Positions 29,793 to 40,265 of a stretch of DNA of 64,000 nucleotides are shown here, one piece after another. A model generated the notes under the pieces. That model saw only the letters and a program-made list of their open reading frames with translations, was not told the origin of the DNA and did not search any database. This DNA is from Caulobacter hibisci (lineage in GTDB: Bacteria > Pseudomonadota > Alphaproteobacteria > Caulobacterales > Caulobacteraceae): contig NZ_JADWOX010000004.1 of assembly GCF_016135805.1 (NCBI RefSeq), positions 1 through 64,000 of the forward strand. The letters run 5' to 3'. The translations under genes and the position numbers were made by a program. Position 1 is the first letter of the stretch. The number at the start of each line of letters is the position of its first letter.

Positions 29793-30245
29793 ATGCGCCT
29801 GAGCACGAAGGGACGTTACGCCGTGATGGCCATGACCGACCTCGCCCGCAAGCAGGACGAGGCGGAGGGCCGCGCGGTGGCCCTGGCCGAGATCGCCGCC
29901 CGCCAGCAGATTTCGCTTTCCTATCTCGAACAGCTCTTCGCCCGTCTGCGCCGCAAGGGGCTGGTGGTCAGCGCCCGCGGTCCGGGCGGCGGCTATCGCC
30001 TGGCGGCCGACGCCCGCGCGACCCGAATCTCCGACATCGTCATGGCCGTGGATGAGCCCCTGCGCGCCACGCGCTGCGGCGTGGGCAAGAGCGGCCACAA
30101 GGGCTGCATGGCCGGCGGCGCCAAGTGCCTGACCCACGACCTGTGGGAAGAGATGGGCCGCCAGATCCATAGCTACCTGGCCTCGGTGACCGTCGCCGAC
30201 GTTCTGGAAGGCCGCCTGCGGCCCGAGGAGAAGGTCGCGGCGTGA
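29793..30245 (+). CDS. iscR: Rrf2-family Fe-S regulator IscR
   Basis: A 150-residue winged-helix regulator that senses Fe-S status and controls the following operon. It begins MRLSTKGRYAVMAMTDLA and has the helix-turn-helix and wing RARGPGGGYRLA-like segment (SARGPGGGYRLAADA). Three Cys and a His for a [2Fe-2S] cluster are seen as TRCG, KGCM and KCLTH (about residues 92-112), though the first spacing is longer than in Escherichia coli IscR. Its stop overlaps the GTG of the cysteine desulfurase gene by 4 nt. Confidence 0.94.
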   Translation: MRLSTKGRYAVMAMTDLARKQDEAEGRAVALAEIAARQQISLSYLEQLFARLRRKGLVVSARGPGGGYRLAADARATRISDIVMAVDEPLRATRCGVGKSGHKGCMAGGAKCLTHDLWEEMGRQIHSYLASVTVADVLEGRLRPEEKVAA

Positions 30246-31377
30246 CCAGCAAGCCCGCCACCTATCTGGACTACAACGCCACCGCCCCGATCCGCCCCGA
30301 GGCGCGGGACGCGGTGCTGCGCGCCTTTGAGCTGGCCGGCAATCCAAGCTCGGTGCACGCGGCCGGCCGCGCCGCCCGCGACGTGGTCGAGACGGCTCGC
30401 AAGGCGGTCGGCGAACTGGTCGGCGTGGTCGCCGGCTCGGTCACCTTCGTCAGCGGCGGCACCGAAGCCAACGTCCTGGCCATCGACAGCGCCGTCGCTT
30501 CGGGCGTCAAGCGCATCGTGGTCAGCGCCATCGAGCACGACGCCGTGGTCGAGACCGCCGCCGCCAGCGGCGTTTCCGTCTCCGTGCTGCCGGTCGATGC
30601 GGACGGCGTCGCGGATCTCTCCAAGCTTTCCGAACTGCTGGCGGGCGAGGGCCGGACCCTGGTCTGCCTGATGCTGGCCAACAACGAGACGGGCGTGATC
30701 CAGCCGGTGGCGCAGGCTTCGGCGATCGTGCGCGCAGCCGACGGCCTGCTGCATGTCGACGCCGTGCAGGCGGCCGGCAAGATCGCCATCGACTTCTCCG
30801 CCCTCGGCGCCGACACCCTGGCGCTGTCGGCCCACAAGATCGGCGGCCCGCAAGGCGTCGGCGCGCTGGTCGCCGGCACGCGGGCCAATGTCGTGCGTCG
30901 CCAGCATGGCGGCGGCCAGGAGCGGGGCCGCCGTGCGGGCACCGAGAACGTCGCGGGCATCGCCGGCTTCGGCGCGGCTGCGGTCGCCGCCCTGCGGGAC
31001 TTGCCCCAGGCGGCCGATCAGGGCATTTGGCGCGACGCCTTGGCCCAGCGGGTCAAGGACGCTGGCGGCGTAGTGCTCGGGGAGGGCGCTGCTCGCCTGC
31101 CCCAGACTCTTTGTTTGGCCGCCGAGGGCTTCGCCTCGCAGGTCCAGGTCATGAACCTGGATCTCGCCGAGGTGATGGTCAGCGCCGGCAGCGCCTGCTC
31201 GTCGGGCAAGGTCAAGGCCAGTCGCGTGGTCGAGGCCATGGGCCGCTCCGATCTCGCCCCCTTCGCGCTGCGCGTCAGCGGCGGTTGGGCGAGCACGGAA
31301 GCGGATTGGATTGTGTGCGGCGACGCCTGGCTCGCCGCCTGGAAGCGTATCGGCGCCCGTCGCCGGGAGGTGGCTTG

Positions 31378-31378
<1 letters not shown>
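30242..31378 (+). CDS. cysteine desulfurase, group I (IscS/NifS-like)
   Basis: A 378-residue PLP enzyme that takes sulfur from cysteine. It has the N-terminal [18 protein letters not shown], the PLP Lys in [15 protein letters not shown], and the flexible loop with active Cys in [16 protein letters not shown] (group I loop). The GTG start overlaps the iscR stop (GTGA). It is the first of two desulfurases in the operon; the second, sufS, is group II. No iscU or sufE is present here, so its sulfur acceptor is not evident. Confidence 0.94.
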
Positions 31379-32843
<1,465 letters not shown>

Positions 32844-32847
<4 letters not shown>

Positions 32848-33041
32848 CGGCTTCGGCGCCTTGGGACGGATTTATACAACTGGCGACCGCCGAAGGCGGA
32901 TGGTCGGTGCTCTATCGCGACCCGAAGGATCGGAGCCTTTGGGAGCGTACCTATCCGCACAGCGAAATGCATGGCGGAGGCCCCGCCCAATTTGAACCGG
33001 TCGCTGAAGACGAAGCTTTGAGAAAGTACGGGCGAAGCTAA
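32844..33041 (+). CDS. small Imm27-like protein inside the suf operon
   Basis: A 65-residue protein, start GTG overlapping the sufB stop by 4 nt and its own stop overlapping the sufC ATG by 1 nt, so it is translationally coupled on both sides. No signal peptide or membrane segment. The sequence [20 protein letters not shown] followed by HSEMHGGGP closely matches my recollection of the C-terminal part of the Imm27 immunity family ([17 protein letters not shown]). No toxin gene is near. A role in Fe-S assembly is suggested only by position. Confidence 0.8.
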
Positions 33042-33790
33042 TGCTCTCTATCCAAAACCTCCACGCCCGCGTCGAAGCCAAGCCGATCCTGAAGGGCGTC
33101 ACGCTCGAGGTGCCGGCCGGCGAGGTGCACGCCATCATGGGTCCGAACGGCGCCGGCAAGTCGACGCTGTCCTACGTGCTGAGCGGCCGCGGCGGCTACG
33201 AGGTCACCGAAGGGACGGCGAGCCTGAACGGCGAGGACCTGCTGAGCCTGGAGCCCAACGAACGGGCGGCCAAGGGCGTGTTCCTGTCGTTCCAGTATCC
33301 GCTGGAGATCCCCGGCGTGCCGGCCCTGACCTTCATCCGCACGGCCGTCAACGCCCAGCGCCGCGCCCGCGGCGAGGACGAGATCGCCGCGCCGGCCTTC
33401 CTGAAGCTGGCCAAGGAAAAGGCCGCCGCGCTGAAGATCGACTTCGAGATGCTCAAGCGCGGCCTGAACGTCGGCTTCTCGGGCGGCGAAAAGAAGCGGA
33501 TGGAAATCTTCCAGATGGCGATGCTGTCGCCGAAGTTCCTGATCCTCGACGAGACGGACTCGGGCCTCGACATCGACGCCCTGAAGATCGTCTCGGAAGG
33601 CGTCAACGCCTTGCGTTCGCCTGAGCGCGGCATGCTGGTGATCACCCACTACCAGCGCCTGCTCGACTACATCAAACCCGACCGCGTGCACGTGCTGGCT
33701 GCCGGCCGCATCGTCGCCTCGGGCGGCCCGGAACTGGCCCTGCAGCTGGAAGCCGAGGGCTACGACAAGTACGCCGGGGCTGCCGCGTGA
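33041..33790 (+). CDS. sufC: Fe-S assembly ATPase SufC
   Basis: A 249-residue ABC-type ATPase that drives conformational change in SufBC2D. Walker A is GPNGAGKST (about residues 34-42), signature NVGFSGGEKKRMEIFQMA, Walker B LILDETDSGLDIDAL, and switch His in VITHYQRLL. It contains EVPAGEVHAIMGPNG and LSFQYPLEIPGV, both typical of SufC. It starts on the last base of the small upstream gene and overlaps sufD by 4 nt. Confidence 0.98.
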   Translation: MLSIQNLHARVEAKPILKGVTLEVPAGEVHAIMGPNGAGKSTLSYVLSGRGGYEVTEGTASLNGEDLLSLEPNERAAKGVFLSFQYPLEIPGVPALTFIRTAVNAQRRARGEDEIAAPAFLKLAKEKAAALKIDFEMLKRGLNVGFSGGEKKRMEIFQMAMLSPKFLILDETDSGLDIDALKIVSEGVNALRSPERGMLVITHYQRLLDYIKPDRVHVLAAGRIVASGGPELALQLEAEGYDKYAGAAA

Positions 33791-34812
33791 GCCTTTCCAC
33801 CGCCCTGAAGACCGGCGACGTCACGGTCCTGCCGTCGCGCCGCGACGAGGACTGGCGCTGGACCGACCTGCGCGGCCTGATCCGCGTGCTGCCCGAGCCC
33901 GCGCCGAAGTTCGACGGCGAGGTCGCGGCCGGTCCGTTCGCGGGCCTGGCCGACGGCGAGATCCTGTTCGTCAACGGCCGCCATGTGGCCACGAGCGGGC
34001 AGGGCGACGTCATCGCGCTGCGCTTCGTGGCGGCGACCGACAAGGCCTCGCAGGCCGCGTCCTATGCGGTCGTGGTCGAGCCAGGCGCCAGCCTGACCTT
34101 GCTGGAAAGCCATGAAGGCCGCGCCGCCGGCTACGTCTCCGACGTCTCGCTCGACATCGCCGTGGGCGAGGGCGCGAGCCTGACGCGCATCGTGCTGGTC
34201 GGGGACGAGGCCGAGGCGGTGAACGTCGTCACCGCCCGGATCGACCTTGCCGCCGGCGCGAGCTTTTCCCAGACCGTCCTGACCGGCGGCGCCCGTCGCC
34301 AGCGGTTCGAGACCCATGTCGCCCATCCGGGCGCCCATGCCGAGGCTCGGCTGGACGGGATCTATCTGCTGAACGGCCAGCGCCATGCCGACCAGACCAC
34401 CGTGGTCACCCATGGCGGCGTCGACGGCGTCACCAGCCAGCTGACCAAGGGGATGGTCGCCGACCAGGCCCGCGGCGTGTTCCAGGGGCGGATCATCGTC
34501 CAACCCGGCGCCGACCAGACCGACGCGCGGATGGGCCATCATGCCCTGATCCTGTCGGACAAGGCCGAGATCGACGCCAAGCCCGAACTGCTGATCTTCG
34601 CCGACGACGTCTCCTGCGCCCATGGCAACACCATCGGCGCCCTGGACGAGGAAGCGGTGTTCTACGCCCGCCAGCGCGGCATTCCCGAGCTGGAGGCCCG
34701 CGCCATGCTGACGGAGGCCTTCGTCGGCGAGGTGGTCGAGCGCATCGAGCACGCCGGCGCCCGCGAGATCGCCGCCGCCTGGGTCGCCAAGCAGCTGGGG
34801 CGCAGCGAATGA
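33787..34812 (+). CDS. sufD: Fe-S cluster assembly protein SufD
   Basis: A 341-residue partner of SufB in the scaffold. The N-terminal helix region includes RRDEDWRWTDLRGL, followed by the long beta-helix and the C-terminal SufBD signature FADDVSCAHGNTIGALDEEA with the key Cys and His. It is shorter than the 420-residue E. coli protein, as is usual in alphaproteobacteria. The start is a GTG within GTGA overlapping sufC; the end overlaps sufS (ATGA). Confidence 0.95.
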   Translation: MSLSTALKTGDVTVLPSRRDEDWRWTDLRGLIRVLPEPAPKFDGEVAAGPFAGLADGEILFVNGRHVATSGQGDVIALRFVAATDKASQAASYAVVVEPGASLTLLESHEGRAAGYVSDVSLDIAVGEGASLTRIVLVGDEAEAVNVVTARIDLAAGASFSQTVLTGGARRQRFETHVAHPGAHAEARLDGIYLLNGQRHADQTTVVTHGGVDGVTSQLTKGMVADQARGVFQGRIIVQPGADQTDARMGHHALILSDKAEIDAKPELLIFADDVSCAHGNTIGALDEEAVFYARQRGIPELEARAMLTEAFVGEVVERIEHAGAREIAAAWVAKQLGRSE

Positions 34813-36029
34813 CGACGACCTTCGACGTCGAGGCGATCCGCGCCCAGTTCCCGATCCTGTCGCGCACCGTGCACGGCAAGCCGCTGGTCTATCTGGACAG
34901 CGCCGCCAGCGCCCAGAAGCCCGACGCGGTGCTGGACGCCATGATGGGCCTGGCCCGCACCTCCTACGCCAACGTCCATCGGGGCCTGCATACGTTGGCC
35001 AACGAAACGACGGAAGCCTATGAAAAGGCGCGTGAAACCGTCGCCCGCTTCATCAACGCCGACGTAAACGAGATCGTCTACACCAAGAGCGCCACCGAGG
35101 CGGTAAACCTGGTGGCCGATACCTTCGGGCGTTCCCTGAAGGCCGGCGACGAGATCATCACCTCTGAGATGGAGCACCACGCCAACATCGTGCCGTGGCA
35201 CTTCCTGCGCGAGCGCTACGGCGTCGTGCTGAAGTTCATCCCGGTGCTCGACGATGGCCGGCTCGACATGGAGGCTTATCGGGGCCTGCTGTCGGAAAAG
35301 ACCAGGATGGTCGCCGTCACCCACATGTCGAACGTGCTGGGCACGGTCAACGACGTGGCGGAGATCGTGCGCCTGGCCCACGCGGCCGGCGCGCCGGTGC
35401 TGCTCGACGGCTGCCAGGGCGTGGTCCACACCAAGGTGGACGTCAAAGCCCTGGACGTCGATTTCTACGTGTTCAGCGGCCACAAGCTGTACGGCCCCAC
35501 CGGCATCGGCGTGCTGTATGGCAAGGCCGAGCGCCTTGCCGCCTTGCCGCCTTACCAGGGCGGCGGCGAGATGATCGGTTCGGTCTCGCTCGACAAGATC
35601 ACCTATGCCGACCCGCCGCACCGCTTCGAGGCCGGCACGCCGGCGATCCTCGAGGCCATCGGCCTGGGCGCGGCGATCGAGTGGCTGAACGGCATCGATC
35701 GCGATGCGGCCCTGGCCCACGAGCACGCGCTGTACGACCGGGTCGCCGCGCGCCTCGAAGGCGTCAACGGCATCCGGATTCTCGGCACGGCGCCCGGCAA
35801 GGGCGCGGTGATGAGCTTCGTGCTGGAAGGCGCCCACGCCCATGATGTGGCCCAGGTGCTGGACCGCTACGGCGTCGCCGTGCGGGCCGGAACCCACTGC
35901 GCCGAGCCGCTGGCGAAAAGGTTTGGGGTGACGTCGAGCGCCCGGGCCTCTTTCGCCCTATATAACACTGAGGCCGAAGCCGACGCGTTCGTGGACGCGC
36001 TGGACAAGGCCCGCAGCTTCTTCAGTTGA
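34809..36029 (+). CDS. sufS: cysteine desulfurase SufS, group II
   Basis: A 406-residue PLP-dependent cysteine desulfurase. It has YLDSAASAQKPDAVLDAM near the N-terminus, the PLP-binding VFSGHKLYGPTGIGVLYG, and the group II active-site loop VRAGTHCAEPLAKRFG (Cys near residue 363). It normally passes sulfur to SufE or SufU; neither lies in this operon. The ATG overlaps the sufD stop, and sufT starts 4 bases after the end. Confidence 0.97.
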   Translation: MTTTFDVEAIRAQFPILSRTVHGKPLVYLDSAASAQKPDAVLDAMMGLARTSYANVHRGLHTLANETTEAYEKARETVARFINADVNEIVYTKSATEAVNLVADTFGRSLKAGDEIITSEMEHHANIVPWHFLRERYGVVLKFIPVLDDGRLDMEAYRGLLSEKTRMVAVTHMSNVLGTVNDVAEIVRLAHAAGAPVLLDGCQGVVHTKVDVKALDVDFYVFSGHKLYGPTGIGVLYGKAERLAALPPYQGGGEMIGSVSLDKITYADPPHRFEAGTPAILEAIGLGAAIEWLNGIDRDAALAHEHALYDRVAARLEGVNGIRILGTAPGKGAVMSFVLEGAHAHDVAQVLDRYGVAVRAGTHCAEPLAKRFGVTSSARASFALYNTEAEADAFVDALDKARSFFS

Positions 36030-36033
36030 GCGC

Positions 36034-36384
36034 ATGACCGACCAAGCCCCCGCCGCCACGGCTCTTTCGCAAGATGAGCTGAACAGCCTGACCGACCAGC
36101 TGATCGAGAAGCTGAAGACGGTGTTCGACCCGGAAATCCCGGTCGACATCTATGAGCTGGGCCTGATCTACAAGGTCGACGTCAGCGACGACAAGGACGT
36201 GGCCATCGACATGACCCTGACCGCGCCGGGCTGCCCGGTGGCCGGCGAGATGCCGGGCTGGGTCAAGGACGCGGTCATGGAGATCGACGGTATTCGCTCG
36301 TGCAATGTCGACCTGACCTTCGACCCGCCGTGGGACCCGTCGCGGATGAGCGACGAGGCCAAGCTGCAGCTGAACATGTTCTGA
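36034..36384 (+). CDS. sufT: SufT/MIP18-type Fe-S maturation protein (DUF59)
   Basis: A 116-residue DUF59 protein helping insert Fe-S clusters. The family core VFDPEIPVDIYELGLIYKVD is followed by IDMTLTAPGCPVAGEMP, in which the Cys is conserved, and VDLTFDPPWDPSRMSDEAK. It lies in the suf operon, 4 bases after sufS and 11 before sufA. Confidence 0.93.
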   Translation: MTDQAPAATALSQDELNSLTDQLIEKLKTVFDPEIPVDIYELGLIYKVDVSDDKDVAIDMTLTAPGCPVAGEMPGWVKDAVMEIDGIRSCNVDLTFDPPWDPSRMSDEAKLQLNMF

Positions 36385-36395
36385 GGACAGAGCCC

Positions 36396-36788
36396 ATGGA
36401 AGCCGCCGTCACCGCCCGTCCGCGTCGTCCGCGCCCCAAGGTCGTCACCCTGACCGAGGCCGCCGCCACGCGCGTGAAGGAGATCATGGATAGGGCCGAC
36501 CAGCCCTATGCCGGTCTGCGCGTGGGCGTGAAGAACGGCGGCTGCGCGGGCCAGGAATACGTCTTCGAATACGCCAAGGAGAAGGGGCCCATCGACGAGG
36601 TCGTCGAGGACAAGGGCGTCACCATCCTGATCGAACCGAAGGCGGTGCTGTTCCTGATCGGCACTGAGATCGACTACGAGATCACCAAGCTGTCGTCGAA
36701 GTTCGTGTTCCACAATCCGAACGAGACCGACGCCTGCGGCTGCGGCGAGAGCGTGACGATCCAACCGGCGCCCGAGCCGAACGACTGA
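36396..36788 (+). CDS. sufA: A-type Fe-S carrier SufA
   Basis: A 130-residue HesB/IscA-fold protein that receives clusters from SufBCD and delivers them. The three conserved Cys appear as VKNGGCAGQEY and the C-terminal DACGCGESV. The segment VEDKGVTILIEPKAVLFLIG is typical. I start at the ATG 36396, because upstream in-frame codons belong to the sufT region. It is the last gene of the operon; a palindromic repeat follows 5 bases on. Confidence 0.94.
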   Translation: MEAAVTARPRRPRPKVVTLTEAAATRVKEIMDRADQPYAGLRVGVKNGGCAGQEYVFEYAKEKGPIDEVVEDKGVTILIEPKAVLFLIGTEIDYEITKLSSKFVFHNPNETDACGCGESVTIQPAPEPND

Positions 36789-36793
36789 TCCAA

Positions 36794-36929
36794 ACCCTCT
36801 CCCAGAGGGAGAGGGAGGGGCCCAGGCGATAGCCTGGGAGGGTGAGGGGTTACGCCGTCTCAGCCCCTAACCCCTCATCCTCCCACGCCTTTCGGCGCGG
36901 GCCCCTCCTTCTCCCTTTGGGAGAAGGTG
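36794..36929. repeat. long palindromic intergenic repeat between sufA and the CDP-alcohol transferase
   Basis: Left hairpin CCTCTCCC-AGA-GGGAGAGG and right hairpin CCTTCTCCCTTTGGGAGAAGG are inverted; inner hairpins CCCAGGCGATAGCCTGGG and CCCACGCCTTTCGGCGCGGG differ in sequence but keep pairing. GAGGGGTTA boxes flank the centre. The right arm provides the last 19 codons and stop of the convergent phosphatidyltransferase gene. Confidence 0.85.
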
Positions 36930-37432
36930 AAATGCGAGGCCGCCCGGCGCGCATAGATCGTCACGGTGACGACCGACAACGCCGCGCTCGCCGCCAGCAC
37001 CCAAAGTCCGACAGGTTCCGACCCGATCGGCGCCAGCAGCAGCGACACGCCCAGGAAGTTCAGCGCGATCTTCGGGTGCTCCAGCAGCGGATAGTTGAAG
37101 TCCCGTCCAGGCTGCGCCTGCTGCAGGCCGGCGACGAAGAAGTTGCGGGCGATCAGCAGCAGCGGAACCACGATCCAGGCGCCCGGAAAGGCGCCGGCGG
37201 CCATCAGGGCGCCAAGGCTGACCAGGGTCAGCAGGCGATCGGCCAGCAGATCGAACATCGCCCCGAAGGCCGAGGTCAGGCCGAACCGCCGGGCGATCCA
37301 GCCGTCGAGCACGTCGGTCAGGCCCGCGCCGAGGAATAGCGCCAGGGCCGCCCAGCCGGCGTCGGCCATCACGGCCCAGGCCAGGAAGGGCAGGGCCAGC
37401 AGGCGAAGCGCGGTCAGCAGGTTGGGCAGCAT
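36875..37432 (-). CDS. CDP-alcohol phosphatidyltransferase family membrane protein
   Basis: A 185-residue integral membrane enzyme. Four to six helices are visible. The catalytic motif DGx2ARx8-9Gx3Dx3D appears as DGWIARRFGLTSAFGAMFDLL with ADR following (about residues 43-66), so it transfers a phospho-alcohol from a CDP-linked lipid, like PgsA or Cls-type enzymes. The C-terminal end FSQREKEGPAPKGVGG is encoded by the palindromic repeat, so the original stop has probably been replaced. The exact substrate is not clear. Confidence 0.88.
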   Translation of the reverse strand: MLPNLLTALRLLALPFLAWAVMADAGWAALALFLGAGLTDVLDGWIARRFGLTSAFGAMFDLLADRLLTLVSLGALMAAGAFPGAWIVVPLLLIARNFFVAGLQQAQPGRDFNYPLLEHPKIALNFLGVSLLLAPIGSEPVGLWVLAASAALSVVTVTIYARRAASHFTFSQREKEGPAPKGVGG

Positions 37433-37454
37433 GGGCGCGTTCTTTCCATGATCC

Positions 37455-37814
37455 TCAGATCCACAGGCCCGTCATCTGCATGGTTCCCAACAGAGCCAAG
37501 AGTGCGGCCAGCAGGGTCTGCAGGAGCGCGAACAACGTCGCCAGAAGGCGAAAGCCTCGGACCGCCACGATCGTCGCCAGCGAAATCACCGGGGCGCTCG
37601 CCGCCAGGGCCCAGAGCACATAGATCGTCCAGGCCGGTCTTGGATCGCCCGAGGCGGGGGCGACCGCGAAGGACGCCACCCAGGCCAGAGCGGCCAACAT
37701 CGCCGCGGCCGGCGTCGCCAGCACTATCCCCTTGGCGGGATGGGCGCCCAGGTTGTGGGCGATGAGCAGCACCGCCAGCGCGGCAAGCGTCTCAATCAGG
37801 ACGAGCGCGAGCAT
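37455..37814 (-). CDS. small four-helix membrane protein of unknown function
   Basis: A 119-residue protein, mostly hydrophobic, with about four transmembrane segments (near residues 2-20, 28-50, 64-84 and 92-115). It begins MLALVLIETLAALAVLLIAH and ends LLGTMQMTGLWI. I do not recognise a family. The ATG is at 37814. It lies 5 bases downstream of the acyltransferase gene and 22 upstream of the phosphatidyltransferase gene on the same strand, suggesting a membrane-lipid operon. Confidence 0.7.
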   Translation of the reverse strand: MLALVLIETLAALAVLLIAHNLGAHPAKGIVLATPAAAMLAALAWVASFAVAPASGDPRPAWTIYVLWALAASAPVISLATIVAVRGFRLLATLFALLQTLLAALLALLGTMQMTGLWI

Positions 37815-37819
37815 GGCGT

Positions 37820-38608
37820 TCAGGCCGCCGCTTCGGCGGGATCGCTGGCGACGTTCTTCCTGCCGTTCCATTCGACCAGCACCGACGGCTTCACCGGTTG
37901 GCCCGTGGCCTCGGCGATCAGCTCGTTGGTGCGGCCCTCGACCGTGATCTCCAGCAGCTTCATGAACTCGATCTTCTGCAGGTCGCGGGGCAGGGCGGGC
38001 AGGAATTTGACGGTGGCGCGGCCGGGGGTCTTCTTCTTTTCCTGCTGCTTCCAGAAGCAGCCGAGATTGGTGGCCGCCGGGATCACCGGCAGGTCGAAGT
38101 CGCGGCTCATGTGATAGACGCCGGTGCGGTAGCGGAACCGCTCGCCGGGCGCGGCCAGGTGGCCTTCCGGATAGATCAGGATGCGGCGGCCCTCGGCGGC
38201 GACCTGGGCGGCGCTCTTGGACAAGGCGGCGCGGGCTTCCGGTCCGCCGCAACTATCGACGACGATGGCCCCGAACTTCTTGAGGATCCCGCCCAGCAGC
38301 GGAAACTTCTCCAGATGGTCGCCGGTCACGAAGGACAGGTTGTCGAGATTGGCGAACATCACGAAGCCGTCGCCCCAGCTGTGGTGCTTGGCGGCGATGA
38401 TGAAGGCGCCCTCGGGCAGGTTTTCCCGACCCTTCACCTCGACCTCGACCCCAGCAAAGACCCGCAGGGCCCACAGCATGCGCTTGGAATAGAGTCGCAG
38501 GGCGAAGGTCACCGGCCGGCGGCCCGGCAGCAGGGCCGAGAAGGCCGCCGACAGGCCGTAGAAGATCGACAGCACCCAGTAGTAGGCGTTGAAGAGCGCG
38601 CTGCGCAT
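37820..38608 (-). CDS. lysophospholipid acyltransferase (PlsC family)
   Basis: A 262-residue 1-acylglycerol-3-phosphate acyltransferase-like enzyme. An N-terminal hydrophobic segment anchors it. The HX4D catalytic motif is AAKHHSWGDGF (about residues 73-79), the substrate-binding block IYPEGHLAAPG near 147, and VIPAATNLGCFW follows. It makes or remodels phosphatidic acid. It leads a minus-strand group with the small membrane protein and the CDP-alcohol transferase, 13 bases after the TetR gene. Confidence 0.92.
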   Translation of the reverse strand: MRSALFNAYYWVLSIFYGLSAAFSALLPGRRPVTFALRLYSKRMLWALRVFAGVEVEVKGRENLPEGAFIIAAKHHSWGDGFVMFANLDNLSFVTGDHLEKFPLLGGILKKFGAIVVDSCGGPEARAALSKSAAQVAAEGRRILIYPEGHLAAPGERFRYRTGVYHMSRDFDLPVIPAATNLGCFWKQQEKKKTPGRATVKFLPALPRDLQKIEFMKLLEITVEGRTNELIAEATGQPVKPSVLVEWNGRKNVASDPAEAAA

Positions 38609-38621
38609 TCGTGCGGGTCCT

Positions 38622-39182
38622 CTAGCGGGCCTTGAGCACGGCCAGGACGGCCGCGGTCATCAGGGGGGCGTGGGCCGACAGCAGGTCTTCGCCCAGGCGC
38701 CCGTAGGCGCGGTTCTGGGCGGTCTGGGAGATCACGCCCAGGGCCATGGCGGCGATGACGCGCGGGTCGCCCGGCGGCAGTTCCATCTTCAGCATGGCGT
38801 GCTTGATGATCGTCTCGACCAGGGTGACCGGGTCGCGGCCGTCTTCCTGGTAGTAGGGCAGGAAGTGGTGCAGCTGTAGCAGGTGGAACGAAAACAGCGT
38901 CCAGTCCTCGTCGGCGGCCGTGCAGTAGGCGCGCACCAGGGCGGCGGCCTTGGCGTCGATGCCGTGCACCGCGCCGGCCTCGGTCTCTATCAGCTCGGAG
39001 AGGCGCCGGTGGGCCGACATGAACAGGCCGACGGCCAGCTCGTCCTTGCTCTTCCAGTGGCGATAGATCGCCCCTTCGGAGACCTCGGCGCGGGCGGCGA
39101 TCAGCTTGGTAGTGGTCGCGTCCACGCCGCTGGCGGCGAAGATCTCGAGGGCGGCGCGTTCGATGCGGGGTTTGGCGCTCAT
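38622..39182 (-). CDS. TetR/AcrR-family transcriptional regulator
   Basis: A 186-residue repressor. The N-terminal helix-turn-helix reads IERAALEIFAASGVDATTTK then AEVSEGAIYRHWKSKDEL (about residues 6-50), and the rest is a helical ligand-binding and dimer domain. It precedes the PlsC gene on the same strand and is divergent from the GT9 gene, so it may control the lipid genes. The ligand is unknown. Confidence 0.92.
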   Translation of the reverse strand: MSAKPRIERAALEIFAASGVDATTTKLIAARAEVSEGAIYRHWKSKDELAVGLFMSAHRRLSELIETEAGAVHGIDAKAAALVRAYCTAADEDWTLFSFHLLQLHHFLPYYQEDGRDPVTLVETIIKHAMLKMELPPGDPRVIAAMALGVISQTAQNRAYGRLGEDLLSAHAPLMTAAVLAVLKAR

Positions 39183-39290
39183 GGGACCGACGTTACCTCA
39201 AATCGCGAAGCTTGCAAGTAAATGCTCACATACGTTGTTGCGGCCAAAGCCGACGATTGACGGAGGAGCCGGGCGCGGCCATGCACGGCC

Positions 39291-40265
39291 ATGGTCCAGA
39301 CGGTTCTGATCTATTCCATGGGCGAGGTGATCGGCGACGGCCTGATCAAGCTGCCCTTCATCGCCGGCCTGCGCGCGGCCTTTCCCGATGCGAAGATCAC
39401 CTGGTGCGCCGCCAAGGGCGAGACGGTCTATGACGGACCGCTGAAGCGGGTCGTGGCCGGCTATGTCGACGAGATTCTCAAGGACGGCGTCACCGGCGCC
39501 GGCGCGCTGGACGTGCTGCCGTGGGTCAAGCCGTTCGGCGGCCGGACCTTCGACCTCGTCATCGACACCCAGGAGAACCTGCGCCGCAGCCTGGTCGCCA
39601 AAAGGGCTGCCGAGGGGCGGTTCGTCTCGGCCGCCATGGAGGCGCGCAAGAGCGACTGGCCGGCGGCCGTGGTCGACCGGCTGGCGCTGCTGCTGAGCCT
39701 GGCGACGGGCGGGCAGGGGGCGTTGCAGCCCCTGGCCCTGACCGAGACCGACGCGCTGTCGGCGGCGAAGGCCTTGCTGCCCGACGGTCCTGTCTATGTG
39801 GGCCTGGCGCCGGGGGCCGGCGGTCAGGAAAAGCGCTGGCCGCTGGAGCGCTATCTCGACCTGGCCCGCGACCAGCAGGCGGCAGGGCGCACGCCGGTGT
39901 TCTTCTTCGGACCCGACGAGGCCGCCGACGCGGCGATCGCGCGGGCCGAGGTTCCGGGGGCGCTGTTCCCCGAGGCCGACCGCGGTGACGGTTATCCGGC
40001 GGTGAAGGGGCCGTTGCTGGCCATCGCCCTGGCCGGACGGCTGTCGGCGGCGGTGGCCAACGACGCCGGGCCCGGCCACATGCTGGCGGCCGGTGGCGCG
40101 CCCTTACTGTCGCTGCAACTGAACCGCCGCAAGGCCGTCAAGTTCAAGCCCGCCGCGCGCCGGCTTGAGGTGCTCTGCGCGGAAGACTACGGAGAGGGCA
40201 TGGCCGCCCTCCCAGCCGAGGCCGTGAAGGCCGCCCTCGACACCCTGATCGCCGGAGCTGCCTGA
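39291..40265 (+). CDS. glycosyltransferase family 9 (heptosyltransferase-like)
   Basis: A 324-residue GT-B enzyme. It starts MVQTVLIYSMGEVIGDGLIK with the Gly-rich loop, has FDLVIDTQENLRRSLVAK, the donor-site VGLAPGAGGQEKRWPLERY, and near the C-terminus AVANDAGPGHMLAAGGAPLL, the family's D-x-GPxH signature. It likely adds a sugar to lipopolysaccharide core or another envelope glycan. It overlaps the DUF6165 gene by one base. Confidence 0.92.
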   Translation: MVQTVLIYSMGEVIGDGLIKLPFIAGLRAAFPDAKITWCAAKGETVYDGPLKRVVAGYVDEILKDGVTGAGALDVLPWVKPFGGRTFDLVIDTQENLRRSLVAKRAAEGRFVSAAMEARKSDWPAAVVDRLALLLSLATGGQGALQPLALTETDALSAAKALLPDGPVYVGLAPGAGGQEKRWPLERYLDLARDQQAAGRTPVFFFGPDEAADAAIARAEVPGALFPEADRGDGYPAVKGPLLAIALAGRLSAAVANDAGPGHMLAAGGAPLLSLQLNRRKAVKFKPAARRLEVLCAEDYGEGMAALPAEAVKAALDTLIAGAA

